From: DATFFO01 sp963744905
GTDB lineage: Bacteria; Actinomycetota; Acidimicrobiia; Spongiisociales; ZC4RG35
Reading direction: 5' to 3'
Length of the DNA: 64,000 nt
Assembly (NCBI GenBank): GCA_963744905.1
Contig: CAVUUV010000003.1
Coordinates: forward strand, 868,001 to 932,000
The position numbers and the translations under genes are program-made. Positions 33,983-44,499 of this stretch are shown piece after piece. Numbering within the stretch: the first letter of the stretch is position 1; each line of letters opens with the position of its first letter. Under the pieces are notes generated by a model. That model worked only from the letters and a program-made list of their open reading frames with translations, was not told the DNA's origin and did no database searches.

Positions 33983-33996
33983 CCAGAGGCAGGGGG
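33976..33996. terminator. Perfect 9-bp hairpin downstream of tuf
   Basis: CCCCCTGCC (33976-33984), loop AGA and GGCAGGGGG (33988-33996) form a perfect stem twelve bases after the tuf stop. It is positioned as an intrinsic terminator, though without a long U-run, as often in high-GC bacteria. Confidence 0.55.
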
Positions 33997-34008
33997 ACAA
34001 AGCATCCG

Positions 34009-35199
34009 CTACTTGTTGATTTTGGTTACCCGGCCCGCACCCACCGTGCGGCCCCCCTCACGAATCGCGAACCGCTGACCCTCATCCATCGCGATCGGAG
34101 TGATCAACGTCACCGACATCTCCGTGTTATCACCCGGCATCACCATCTGAGTGCCCTCCGGCAACGTCACCGCCCCCGTCACATCCGTCGTCCGGAAATA
34201 AAACTGAGGCCGATACCCAGAAAAAAACGGGTTATGACGACCACCCTCCTCCTTAGTCAACACATACACCTGCGCCTCGAAATCAGTATGCGGCGTAATC
34301 GACCCCGGCTTAGCCAACACCTGACCCCGCTCCACCTCATCCTTACCAACCCCCCGCAACAACACCCCCACATTGTCACCAGCCCGCCCCTCATCCAACA
34401 ACTTGCGGAACATCTCAATCCCAGTCGCCACCGTCTTCTGAGTCGCAGAGATCCCCACAATCTCCACCTCCTCATTCACCCGCAACACCCCCTGCTCAAC
34501 CCGACCAGTCACCACCGTCCCCCGACCCGTAATCGAAAACACATCCTCAATCGGCATCAAAAACGGCTTCTCGGTATCCCGAACCGGCTCCGGAACATAA
34601 GAATCCACCGCCCCCATCAACTCCATCACCTGATCCCCCGCCGCCTCATCCCCCTCCAAAGCCCGCAACGCCGACACCCTCACCACCGGCGTCTCATCCC
34701 CCGGAAACTCATACTCAGTCAACAAATCCCGAACCTCCAACTCCACCAAATCCAACAACTCGGCATCATCAACCATGTCAACCTTGTTCAACGCCACCAC
34801 AACCGACGGCACCCCCACCTGACGCGCCAACAACACATGCTCCCGAGTCTGCGGCATCGGACCATCCGCCGCCGACACCACCAAAATCGCCCCATCCACC
34901 TGCGCCGCCCCCGTAATCATATTCTTGATGTAATCAGCATGACCCGGCATATCCACATGCGCATAATGCCGCGCCTCAGTCTCATACTCCACATGAGCCA
35001 CATTGATCGTGATCCCCCGCTCACGCTCCTCAGGCGCCTTATCAATCATGTCAAACTCAGTCGCCGTATTCGCACCCCCCACACGCTCCGCCAACACCTT
35101 CGTAATCGCAGCCGTCAACGTCGTCTTCCCATGATCAATATGACCCATCGTCCCCACATTCACATGCGGCTTCGACCGATCAAACTTCGCCTTACCCAT
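34009..35199 (-). CDS. tuf: Elongation factor Tu
   Basis: GTPase that brings aminoacyl-tRNA to the ribosome. The 396-residue product has GHIDHGKTT (P-loop, 18-26 region), the switch I ERERGITINVAHVEYE, DMPGHADYIKNM and the NKVD/SAL guanine-binding motifs. Codon use is striking: most codons end in G or T (for example GTG, ATT, GAT, GGG), whereas fusA next to it prefers C and G. As a result the opposite strand has no stop for over 1 kb. The last part of the gene near the stop looks more like the genome average. It follows fusA by 51 bases. Confidence 0.98.
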   Translation of the reverse strand: MGKAKFDRSKPHVNVGTMGHIDHGKTTLTAAITKVLAERVGGANTATEFDMIDKAPEERERGITINVAHVEYETEARHYAHVDMPGHADYIKNMITGAAQVDGAILVVSAADGPMPQTREHVLLARQVGVPSVVVALNKVDMVDDAELLDLVELEVRDLLTEYEFPGDETPVVRVSALRALEGDEAAGDQVMELMGAVDSYVPEPVRDTEKPFLMPIEDVFSITGRGTVVTGRVEQGVLRVNEEVEIVGISATQKTVATGIEMFRKLLDEGRAGDNVGVLLRGVGKDEVERGQVLAKPGSITPHTDFEAQVYVLTKEEGGRHNPFFSGYRPQFYFRTTDVTGAVTLPEGTQMVMPGDNTEMSVTLITPIAMDEGQRFAIREGGRTVGAGRVTKINK

Positions 35200-35250
35200 G
35201 GTCGTATTCCTCTCTTCTTCGATGGACTGCCGGCGACTGCGGTACGCCGA

Positions 35251-37353
35251 TCACTCGCCCCTGCGTTTCGACACGATCTCGTCGGCGATCGTCTGGGGCA
35301 CGTCTTGGTATGAATGAAACTGCATCGTGTAGACGGCACGGCCCTGCGTTTTGGAGCGGAGGTCGGTTGCATATCCGAACATCTCCGCCATTGGCACCTG
35401 GGCCCGGATCACCTGGGCGTTGCCGCGCTGGCTCATCCCCTCGACCTTACCCCGCCGGGCATTGAGGTCGCCGATCACATCGCCCATGTACTCCTCGGGT
35501 GTGACCACCTCGACATCCATGACCGGTTCGAGCAGCTTGACTCCCGCCTTGCGAGCCGCTTCCTGAAGGGCCATCGAGCCGGCGATGCGGAAGGCCATCT
35601 CTGAGGAGTCGACATCGTGGTAGGACCCGTCGACCAGGACGGCGCGCACATCGACCAGGGGGTAGCCGGCCAGCACCCCGCCGTCGAGCGCATCCTCGAT
35701 CCCTGAAGCAACCGAGGGGATGTACTCGCGGGGTACCCGCCCACCGGTGATCTTGTCGAGGAATTCGAAGCCCCCACCGGGGCCAGTGGGCTCCAGATCG
35801 ATGATGACGTGGCCGTACTGGCCCCGCCCACCCGACTGGCGCACGTACTTTCCCTCCACCTTCTCGATGGGCCGCTTGACGGTCTCCCGGTAGGCGACCT
35901 GTGGGGCACCGACATTGGCCTCGACCTTGAACTCCCTCAGCAGACGGTCGACCAGGATCTCGAGATGGAGCTCGCCCATCCCCGAGATGATCGTCTGGCC
36001 GGTCTCGTCGTCGGTTCGCACCAGGAAGGTGGGGTCCTCTTCGGCCAGCCGGTGCAGCGAGGTCGAGAGCTTCTCCTCGTCCGACTTGGTCTTGGGCTCG
36101 ATGGCCACCGAGATGACGGGAGCAGGAAACTCCATCGACTCGAGCTGGATGGCAGAGTCGGCGTCACTCAACGTGTCGCCGGTGGTCGTGTTCTTGAGAC
36201 CGATGGCGGCGACGATGTCGCCGGTGAAGATGTCGTCCACATCTTCACGATGGTTGGCATGCATCTTGAGAAGACGACCCAGCCGCTCCTTCTTGCCGGT
36301 GGTCGAGTTCAACACCGTGTCCCCTTGAGAGGCGTGACCGGAATACACCCGGAAGTAGGTCAGCTTGCCCACATGGGGATCGGACATGATCTTGAACGCC
36401 AGGGCCGAGAACGGGGCAGTGTCCGAGGGCTCGCGGTGCATCACCACTTCCTCGTCTCCCGGCTTGAAGCCGTCGATGGCGGGGACGTCGAGGGGGCTGG
36501 GCAGGTAGTCGACCACCGCATCGAGCAGGGGCTGCACGCCCTTGTTCTTGAAAGCCGAACCGCAGAACACCGGGGTCAGGCTGCGTTTGATGGTGGCGGC
36601 CCTGATTCCCTTCTTGAGCTCGTCTATGGTCAGGTCGGCGTTCTCCAGGAAGGACTCAAGGAGTTCCTCTGAGGTCTCGGCAACGGACTCGACCAGGGCT
36701 TCTCGGTACTCGTGGGCCTTGTCCAACATGTCCTCGGGGACCTCGGCGGTGTCCCAGTGCTTGCCCTCGTCGCCCTTCCAGATATGGGCCCTCATCTCGA
36801 TCAGGTCGATGACGCCCACGAAATCCGACTCACGCCCGATGGGCAGCTGCATGATGAGTGGGATCGCCCCGAGCCGGTCGCGAATGGACTCGACGTCGGC
36901 ATAGAAGTCCGCCCCGGTCCGGTCCAGCTTGTTGACGAAGCAGATACGGGGGACCCGGTATCGGTCCGCCTGGCGCCACACCGTCTCGGACTGAGGTTCG
37001 ACCCCGGCCACGCCGTCGAAAACGGCAATGGCCCCGTCCAGAACCCGCAGGGCGCGCTCCACCTCGACGGTGAAATCGACGTGGCCGGGCGTGTCGATGA
37101 TGTTGATCTGGTGGTCGTGCCACTCGCAGGTGGTGGCGGCAGAAGTGATGGTGATACCGCGCTCCTGCTCCTGTTCCATCCAGTCCATGATGGCCGCCCC
37201 CTCATGAACCTCACCCAGCTTGTAGCTGCGGCCGGTATAGAAGAGGATGCGCTCGGTCAAGGTGGTCTTGCCGGCATCGATGTGGGCCATGATGCCGATG
37301 TTGCGGGTTCGGGCGAGCGGGACTTGCCGCAAACGTGACAGTTCGTTGGTCAT
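35251..37353 (-). CDS. fusA: Elongation factor G
   Basis: GTPase that drives ribosomal translocation. The 700-residue product has GIMAHIDAGKTTLTERIL (P-loop), the ERGITITSA switch I segment, DTPGHVDFTVEVERALRVLD, NKLDRTGADF and the domain IV/V sequences GRGQYGHVIIDLEPTGPG and PVMDVEVVTPEEYMGDV. Full length. It follows rpsG by 63 bases in the classical str operon order. Confidence 0.98.
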   Translation of the reverse strand: MTNELSRLRQVPLARTRNIGIMAHIDAGKTTLTERILFYTGRSYKLGEVHEGAAIMDWMEQEQERGITITSAATTCEWHDHQINIIDTPGHVDFTVEVERALRVLDGAIAVFDGVAGVEPQSETVWRQADRYRVPRICFVNKLDRTGADFYADVESIRDRLGAIPLIMQLPIGRESDFVGVIDLIEMRAHIWKGDEGKHWDTAEVPEDMLDKAHEYREALVESVAETSEELLESFLENADLTIDELKKGIRAATIKRSLTPVFCGSAFKNKGVQPLLDAVVDYLPSPLDVPAIDGFKPGDEEVVMHREPSDTAPFSALAFKIMSDPHVGKLTYFRVYSGHASQGDTVLNSTTGKKERLGRLLKMHANHREDVDDIFTGDIVAAIGLKNTTTGDTLSDADSAIQLESMEFPAPVISVAIEPKTKSDEEKLSTSLHRLAEEDPTFLVRTDDETGQTIISGMGELHLEILVDRLLREFKVEANVGAPQVAYRETVKRPIEKVEGKYVRQSGGRGQYGHVIIDLEPTGPGGGFEFLDKITGGRVPREYIPSVASGIEDALDGGVLAGYPLVDVRAVLVDGSYHDVDSSEMAFRIAGSMALQEAARKAGVKLLEPVMDVEVVTPEEYMGDVIGDLNARRGKVEGMSQRGNAQVIRAQVPMAEMFGYATDLRSKTQGRAVYTMQFHSYQDVPQTIADEIVSKRRGE

Positions 37354-37416
37354 GATCGATCAGCTACTCCGAATGGCATATGGGGGCCGGAAGCTCCCGG
37401 CCACCATGGGCCGGGG

Positions 37417-37884
37417 CTACCAGCGGTAGTGTGCGAAGGCCTTGTTCGACTCCGCCATCTTGTGAACATCTTCCTTGCGCTTTATGGCAGCACCGGTGTT
37501 GTTCGAGGCGTCGAGGATCTCGTTGGCCAGGCGCTGGGACATGCTGGGCTCCTTGCGACGCCGCGCATAGTCAACCAGCCAGCGAACGGCCAGCGTTCCC
37601 TGCCGACGGGGTGGAACCTCCACCGGCACCTGATAGGACGACCCACCCACGCGACGGGACCGAACCTCGACCTGGGGCCGGAGGTTGTCCGTGGCCCGCT
37701 TGAGAACGGTGACCGGGTCCTGGTTGGCGCGCCGCTCGACCATCTCCAGAGCGTCGTAGACGATGGAGCGGGCGACATTCTTCTTCCCCTTCCACAGCAC
37801 CTTGTTGATGACCTGGGAGACAAGGGCGCTCCGGAACACCGGGTCCGGCTCGATCCGTCGTTTCTGGGCAGGAGCGCGTCGCAT
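37417..37884 (-). CDS. rpsG: 30S ribosomal protein S7
   Basis: 16S rRNA head assembly initiator and, in several bacteria, str operon regulator. The 155-residue product begins MRRAPAQKRRIEPDPVFRSA, has NKVLWKGKKNVARSIVYDAL and RVGGSSYQVPVEVPPRRQGT. Its ATG overlaps the rpsL stop by one base. Confidence 0.98.
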   Translation of the reverse strand: MRRAPAQKRRIEPDPVFRSALVSQVINKVLWKGKKNVARSIVYDALEMVERRANQDPVTVLKRATDNLRPQVEVRSRRVGGSSYQVPVEVPPRRQGTLAVRWLVDYARRRKEPSMSQRLANEILDASNNTGAAIKRKEDVHKMAESNKAFAHYRW

Positions 37885-38255
37885 CAGCCCTCCTTCTTCG
37901 ATCCGTAGCGGGAACGAGCTTGCTTGCGATCCGCCACACCGGCGGCGTCGAGAGTGCCGCGAATCACCTTGTACCGCACACCGGGAAGATCGCGCACACG
38001 GCCCCCGCGCACGAGGACGATCGAGTGCTCCTGGAGGTTGTGCCCTTCACCGGGGATATAGGCGGTCACCTCGACTCCGGAGGAGAGCCGGACGCGACAG
38101 ACTTTCCGCAGCGCCGAGTTGGGCTTCTTGGGCGTCACCGTGTAGACGCGGGTGCACACGCCGCGCCGCTGTGGGGCTCCGGCAAGACCTGCGGTCTTGG
38201 TCTTCTTCTTCTTTGGCTTCCTGCCCTCGCGGACAAGCTGCTCTATGGTCGGCAT
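37884..38255 (-). CDS. rpsL: 30S ribosomal protein S12
   Basis: Decoding-centre protein and classical streptomycin target. The 123-residue product starts MPTIEQLVREGRKPKKKKTK and has TVTPKKPNSALRKVCRVRLS with the lysine at the streptomycin-sensitive position, and GEGHNLQEHSIVLVRGGRVR. First gene of the str operon (rpsL-rpsG-fusA-tuf). Confidence 0.98.
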   Translation of the reverse strand: MPTIEQLVREGRKPKKKKTKTAGLAGAPQRRGVCTRVYTVTPKKPNSALRKVCRVRLSSGVEVTAYIPGEGHNLQEHSIVLVRGGRVRDLPGVRYKVIRGTLDAAGVADRKQARSRYGSKKEG

Positions 38256-38512
38256 CTCGCTCCTTACGCGGCAGAATCGGCGCCCGGCGTCAACCCGGCT
38301 TCGCCGACCCGGCTGTTGTCACTTGGCCACCTCTCGGGATCTCACCGATTGGGGTCGCAGCCGGTGTTCCCGTCAGGAGAGGGGAGAAGTGGTGAAAACC
38401 ACATTGAAAGTATATGGGAGGCCGGCGTGGTGCGCAAAGCGGGAGGGGGCTGGGTGGGGCCGACGGGAGACAGCGGTCGGACGGACTCATCGTCGGTGGT
38501 ACGTGCTCCGCG
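38256..38512. other. str operon leader and promoter region
   Basis: No gene is seen. It contains the promoter candidate at 38409-38437 and a leader of about 145 bases. At the predicted transcript start (38389-38402) a small hairpin GTGGT-GAAA-ACCAC with a GNRA-type loop occurs. Confidence 0.4.
38409..38437 (-). promoter_or_regulatory. Putative str operon promoter
   Basis: Minus strand TTGCGC (38432-38437) and TATACT (38409-38414) with a 17-base spacer, an excellent -10 and fair -35. It directs transcription into rpsL about 150 bases downstream. Confidence 0.6.
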
Positions 38513-38971
38513 TCAGCCGCCGGCAGGGAAGAAGGCCCCCTGCATCCCTTGTCCGACGTGGAAGCGGCAGAAGAAGTTGAGATTCCCGGATTGAGGAATC
38601 GTCACTTCCACCGTCTCGCTCTGACCGGGCTTGAGCTCGATGTCGATGTTCTGGCTTTCGACGGTAAAGGTGTGTGAAGTGGTGCCTTTGTTGGTCAGCT
38701 CCACCTCGACGGTGGCGCCCGGCTCGGCGGCGATGAACGTGGGATCGAAATAGAAGTTGTCCAGTTCAACCTCGATCGACCCGCCTTCGACGGTGGCCTG
38801 CCCATGATCATTGACTTGGCCTTCCAGCGAAACCGGGGGAGCCGGGCTGGTCGTCGAGTTGGAAGCCGCCGTCGTCGTCACGTCCCCGGACCCACCGTTC
38901 CCGCATGCGGCAAGGATCAGGCTGAGGCCGACGAGAAGTGCCATGAAGGTCGATTTCGGGGGTGTAGTCAC
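38513..38971 (-). CDS. Cupredoxin-domain lipoprotein
   Basis: Predicted small blue-copper-like electron carrier anchored outside the membrane. From GTG 38971, chosen because AAGGAG lies six bases upstream (38978-38983), the product is 152 residues with signal STFMALLVGLSLILAAC (lipobox Cys), a Ser/Thr-rich linker, and a plastocyanin-like domain. The copper ligands are visible in order: His in GTTSHTFTV, then Cys, His and Met in FFCRFHVGQGMQG. An in-frame ATG at 39046 would add a charged extension before the signal and is unlikely. Confidence 0.85.
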   Translation of the reverse strand: MTTPPKSTFMALLVGLSLILAACGNGGSGDVTTTAASNSTTSPAPPVSLEGQVNDHGQATVEGGSIEVELDNFYFDPTFIAAEPGATVEVELTNKGTTSHTFTVESQNIDIELKPGQSETVEVTIPQSGNLNFFCRFHVGQGMQGAFFPAGG

Positions 38972-39433
38972 TCCCAACTCCTTTGCGTTTCGTGTTTCGT
39001 TCTGTGCCGTGAAAGGGTTCGAATCTGCCGTCCCGACTCTATCCATCGAGGGGTACTAGGAGCCCGCCTCACAATTGCCGGGGCGTGTTTCGGCGAGCGG
39101 GCAGCCTCGATGATCGAGGGGGATCTCCAGACTTCGCTGAACCCCCGGCTCCGAACGAGACCAGGATCCCCGACACGACCACAGGGGTGGCTGTAGCAGC
39201 CACCCCTGTGACCGGCAAGCAGGCGACGGCGTTGCGTCGTCGCCCTTCTCCTACGGCACCGAGTCAGGCCGCGGAGAAGCTCCATCATTCGGAAAAGGGG
39301 GAAGGGAGGACTCGCGACCGGATCGGTCGTGTGTCCTCGAGGACGGATTTCCAGCCAGCCCCACTGATCCGACACCGCGCAAGCTATTCGGGGTTTGGCG
39401 GATCTGGATGGGTCCGCCGACCCAACCCTGGAT
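38972..39433. other. Intergenic region with strong hairpins
   Basis: Beyond the cupredoxin ribosome-binding site, no gene is seen. The region holds a perfect 14-bp hairpin at 39180-39210 and a second imperfect one, GAGGAC (39306-39311) with GTCCTC (39333-39338) and inner CGACC/GGTCG. They may terminate transcription coming from the formyl-THF cyclo-ligase gene. Confidence 0.45.
39180..39210. terminator. Perfect 14-bp stem, 3-base loop
   Basis: CACAGGGGTGGCTG at 39180-39193, loop TAG, and CAGCCACCCCTGTG at 39197-39210. It is one of the strongest hairpins in the window. No U-run follows on either strand, so termination is plausible but unproven. Confidence 0.5.
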
Positions 39434-39979
39434 CTATCCGAGGACAGCCTTCACGCCGTCCTCGGTGGCGATCCATCGCATCAGGACGTCATGTTCCTCC
39501 CGGGGGAGGTCGTCGCGTAGCCGCGACGAGGTGGTCAGCGCCACGGTGTCGGCATCCAGTCCCGCCAGAAAACGGTCGTAGTAGCCCGCCCCCCGACCGA
39601 GTCGACGTCCGTCGAGGGAGAACGCCAGGCCGGGGACCAGAACCACGTCGATCTCACCGGGCTCGATCCGGGGCGAGTCGGCGGCAGGCTGCTCGAAACC
39701 GAAGGAGTGGCGCTCGCGAGGCGCCGAAAAGGGGTGAACGGTCAGGCTGAGACCCGGAGCGGTACGGGTGAGGGCAAAGGTGATCTCGGGCAGCTCGTCG
39801 ACCAGCGGCGACATGTCGATCTCGTCACCCATGGCCAGAAACCCCACCACCACCCCGGGACGACGCTCCCGCAGCCACCCGGCCACGGCCCGCACCACCC
39901 TGGCCCGGGTTTCGGGAGAAGGTGGGGGGAGGCGTTTCATCGTCTCCCGCAGTCGCTGCTTGTCCTCTAGTCCGCTCAC
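39434..39979 (-). CDS. 5-formyltetrahydrofolate cyclo-ligase
   Basis: Converts 5-formyl-THF to 5,10-methenyl-THF with ATP, returning stored folate to the C1 pool. The 181-residue product has a basic N-terminal helix (KQRLRETMKRL), VVGFLAMGDEIDMSPLV and the signature VPGLAFSLDGRRLGRGAGYY followed by DRFL. It is divergent from the IclR gene, and the IclR-type palindrome at 39989-40005 lies ten bases upstream of its start, so it may belong to the same regulon as the demethylation and formate dehydrogenase genes. Confidence 0.9.
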   Translation of the reverse strand: MSGLEDKQRLRETMKRLPPPSPETRARVVRAVAGWLRERRPGVVVGFLAMGDEIDMSPLVDELPEITFALTRTAPGLSLTVHPFSAPRERHSFGFEQPAADSPRIEPGEIDVVLVPGLAFSLDGRRLGRGAGYYDRFLAGLDADTVALTTSSRLRDDLPREEHDVLMRWIATEDGVKAVLG

Positions 39980-39988
39980 TTCAGTCCT

Positions 39989-40005
39989 GTTCCGTATCGC
40001 GGAAC
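39989..40005. promoter_or_regulatory. Putative IclR operator 1
   Basis: GTTCCGTATCGCGGAAC: inverted GTTCCG/CGGAAC arms around a 5-base centre, the pattern known for IclR-family operators. It lies between the divergent cyclo-ligase and iclR genes. Almost the same sequence occurs twice more, at 57746-57762 and 57880-57896. Confidence 0.7.
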
Positions 40006-40053
40006 TTTTCCACGGAGTAACCTGTGCGCCGTTCCAGCGAAAGGCTCATCGGC

Positions 40054-40803
40054 ATGTCGAGCGTACAGTCCGTGATACGGGCCTTCCTCATTCTCGAAGC
40101 CCTGTCCACCGGGGAACTGGGTATAACCGAGATCGCCGCCCGGTCTGAGCTGCCCAAGAGCACCGTGGCCCGGCTGACCCGGACCCTGGAGGAGATCGGG
40201 GCAGTAGAGCGAGTCGACGACAACGGCCATTACCGCATCGGGGCCGAGATCGTAGCTCTGGCCGGCGTGGCCAGCCCCACCGCCAACCTGGTTTCGCTCG
40301 CCCGTCCCCACCTGCGTCTTCTGGCCGAGCTCACCGGCGAAGATGCCGGGTTTTCCGTGCCCGATGGATACCGGGCCCATTACATAGACCAGGTCAGCTC
40401 CGACAACGACATCCAGGTGCGCGACTGGACGGGAGCCCGGATCTCGATGCACGCCACACCGTCGGGTCTGGTCATGCTGGCCACCTGGCCCCCCGAACGC
40501 CTGGAGCGGTTCCTGGAACGCCCCCTGGAGGCATTCACCGAGAACACGCTCACCGATCCCGAGATGTTGAAGAAGCGGCTGGTGGACGTTCGTCGTGACG
40601 GCTTCGCCTGGGGCTTCGAGGAGTTCACCGAAGGGCTCAATTCGGTGGCAGCGCCCGTCTTCGACGCCCGGGGGCGTCTGGTGGGCGCGCTCCATGTCCA
40701 TGGCCCTGCCTATCGCTTCCCTTCGGACGAGCGGATGGAATCACTGGGCCGCCAACTGATCGAGGCGGCCAAACGGCTGGGGAGCCTCACCCCCCGGATG
40801 TGA
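40054..40803 (+). CDS. IclR-family transcriptional regulator
   Basis: From ATG 40054 the product is 249 residues. The N-terminal winged helix-turn-helix (SSVQSVIRAFLILEALSTGE, ITEIAARSELPKSTVARLTR) is followed by an IclR ligand-binding domain with SMHATPSGLVMLA and FEEFTEGLNSVAAPVFDARG. An in-frame GTG at 40024 is an alternative start. The gene lies 61 bases upstream of fdhA on the same strand. A matching operator in front of it suggests autoregulation, and operators at 57.7-57.9 kb suggest it also controls the corrinoid/DMGDH cluster. The likely effector is an amine or betaine metabolite (inference). Confidence 0.9.
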   Translation: MSSVQSVIRAFLILEALSTGELGITEIAARSELPKSTVARLTRTLEEIGAVERVDDNGHYRIGAEIVALAGVASPTANLVSLARPHLRLLAELTGEDAGFSVPDGYRAHYIDQVSSDNDIQVRDWTGARISMHATPSGLVMLATWPPERLERFLERPLEAFTENTLTDPEMLKKRLVDVRRDGFAWGFEEFTEGLNSVAAPVFDARGRLVGALHVHGPAYRFPSDERMESLGRQLIEAAKRLGSLTPRM

Positions 40804-40864
40804 CCGCGTTGTCTCCTGGCGCCTGCCAAGATGGGACGACCTTCGGCGAGAGGAGGTGATGGAC

Positions 40865-42766
40865 ATGAGAAACGGCACGGCCTTTCGCCGCCCTCGCCTG
40901 ACCACCCCCCTGGTCAGAGTGAACGATGAGCTGCGGCCGGCCAGCTGGGACGAGGCACTGGCGGCCGCCGCCCGGGGCCTGGGACGGATCCGCCAGGACC
41001 ATGGCGGGACCGCCCTCGGAGTCTTCAGTTGCTCCAAGGCCTCCAACGAGACCAACTACCTGGCCCAGAAGTTCGCCCGGGCGGTCCTCGCTACCAACAA
41101 CATCGATTCCTGTAACCGCACTTGACACGCTCCCAGCGTCACCGGTCTGGTGACGGTCCTAGGAGCGGGAGGCGGAACCAGCTCATATGAGGAGATCGAG
41201 AACACCGATGTGATCCTCCTCTGGGGCTCCAACGCGCGCAATGCCCACCCCATCTTCTTCCACCATCTCCTCAAGGGGCTCCGCAACGGCGCCCGCCTCT
41301 ACGCCATCGACCCCCGGCGGAGTGAGTCAGCCCAATGGGCCGATGTCTGGCTGGGCATCGACGTCGGATCTGACATCGCGCTGGCCAATGCCATGGCCAA
41401 GGTGATCATCGACGAGGGTCTGCACAACACCGAGTTCATCGAACGGGCCACCGAGGGGTTCGAGGCCTATGCGGAGAACGTGGCCGCCTATGACCTCGAC
41501 CGGGCCGAGTCGATCACCGGGATCCCCGGCGACGTGATTCGGGAGACGGCGATTGCCTACGCCAAGGCCCCCACGGCTCAGATCTGCTGGACCCTCGGCA
41601 TCACCGAGCACCACACCGCCAGCGACAACGTCCTGTCGTTGATCAGCCTCGCCCTCCTCACCGGGCACGTGGGCAGGTACGGGTCGGGACTGGTCCCGGT
41701 CAGGGGCCAGAACAACGTACAGGGTGGCGGCGACATGGGGGCTCTGCCCAACAAGCTGCCCGGCTTCCAGGACGTGGAGAACGACGACGACCGGACCAAG
41801 TTCGAGAGTGCCTGGGGTGCGGCCATCCCTCCCAAGCGGGGCTGGCACCTCACCCAGATGTTCGAGGCGATGGCGGCCCGGAAGCTCCGGGGCCTGTACG
41901 TGATCGGAGAGAATCCCGCCCAGTCCGAAGCCGACGGTGGTCATGCCGTTGCCAACCTGCAGGGGCTGGACTTCATGGTGGTCCAGGACCTGTTCTTGAC
42001 CGCCACCGCCCGGCTGGCGGACGTGGTGCTTCCGGCGGCCGCCGACTGGGCGGAAGGGGCCGGCACCGTCACCTCCTCGGAACGGAGAGTGCAGCTGCTG
42101 CGGCCCGCCCTGTCACCGCCGGGAGAGGCCAAGACCGACCTCGAGATCATCGCCCTGATGGCCAACGCCCTCGGGGCGGACTGGCCGATTCCGAGCGCCG
42201 AAGGGGTGTGGGACGAGCTGCGCTCGTTGTCACCGGCCCATGCCGGCATGAGCTATCCCCGGTTGGCGGAGCTGGGGGGCTTGCAGTGGCCGTGCTGGGA
42301 CGAGGGGCATCCGGGAAGCCAGTTCCTCCATGCCCGACTGTGGGAGGACGAGGTTTCGGATCCTGCGCCGTTCATACCGGTGGAGTGGCTGCCACCCGTC
42401 GACACCCTGACCGAAGAGTATCCACTGCGGATGACGACAGGACGTCACCTGGACGGCTACAACACCGGGGTCCAGTCGGGCGGGTTCGACTCACCCAGAC
42501 GGATCGGCGCCACCATCGACCTGTCGCCCGAGGATGCCGAGCGGATGGGAATGAAGCCTGGAGAGACGGTGCGAGTGGTGTCACGGCGGGGCACCATCGA
42601 AGCCCCGGTGCGGGTGGATCCCGGGCTGAGGCCCGGTCTCACCTTCATGGCCATCCACTATCCCGACGATTCCGACGTCAACCTCCTCACCATCGAGGCA
42701 TGGGACAAGAAGTCGGGCACATCCGAGTTCAAGGCCACCGCCATACGGCTGGAGAAGTCCGCATGA
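40865..42766 (+). CDS. fdhA: Formate dehydrogenase catalytic subunit, selenoprotein, lacks N-terminal Fe-S domain
   Basis: Mo/W-bis-PGD formate oxidising subunit. From ATG 40865 (GAGGAGG eight bases upstream) the frame runs 633 residues through an in-frame TGA at 41123-41125, residue 87, in the motif DSCNRT-Sec-HAPSVTGL, exactly where FdhF/FdhH has selenocysteine. A SECIS hairpin follows. Later landmarks are the conserved SNAR-like segment LLWGSNARNAHPIF, VPVRGQNNVQGGGDMGALPN and the C-terminal molydopterin-binding domain (MTTGRHLDGYNTG ... FMAIHYPDDSDVNLLT). The protein starts at RLTTPLVRVNDELRPASWDE, which in FdhF is about residue 55-80: the preceding [4Fe-4S] domain is missing and is encoded in the separate gene at 44492. 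A naive gene call would end at 41125. Confidence 0.93.
41126..41155 (+). promoter_or_regulatory. SECIS element for UGA recoding in fdhA
   Basis: Directly after the UGA, CGTCACC (41137-41143), loop GGTCT (41144-41148) and GGTGACG (41149-41155) make a perfect 7-bp stem. The stem begins 11 bases after the UGA and the GGUCU loop is the one SelB recognises in E. coli fdhF. Position, stem and loop all fit a bacterial SECIS. Confidence 0.9.
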
Positions 42767-42785
42767 GATGTGGGGGTGAGACGGT

Positions 42786-44491
<1,706 letters not shown>

Positions 44492-44499
<8 letters not shown>

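Noticed and set aside
34234..35313. Long plus-strand open frame opposite tuf
   Set aside because: It is the antisense of tuf, with a His/Arg/Leu-rich composition and no resemblance to a protein. It exists because tuf codons end in G/T.
41123..41125. TGA as a true stop in fdhA
   Set aside because: The frame continues with full formate dehydrogenase similarity, the codon is at the known Sec position and a SECIS hairpin follows.
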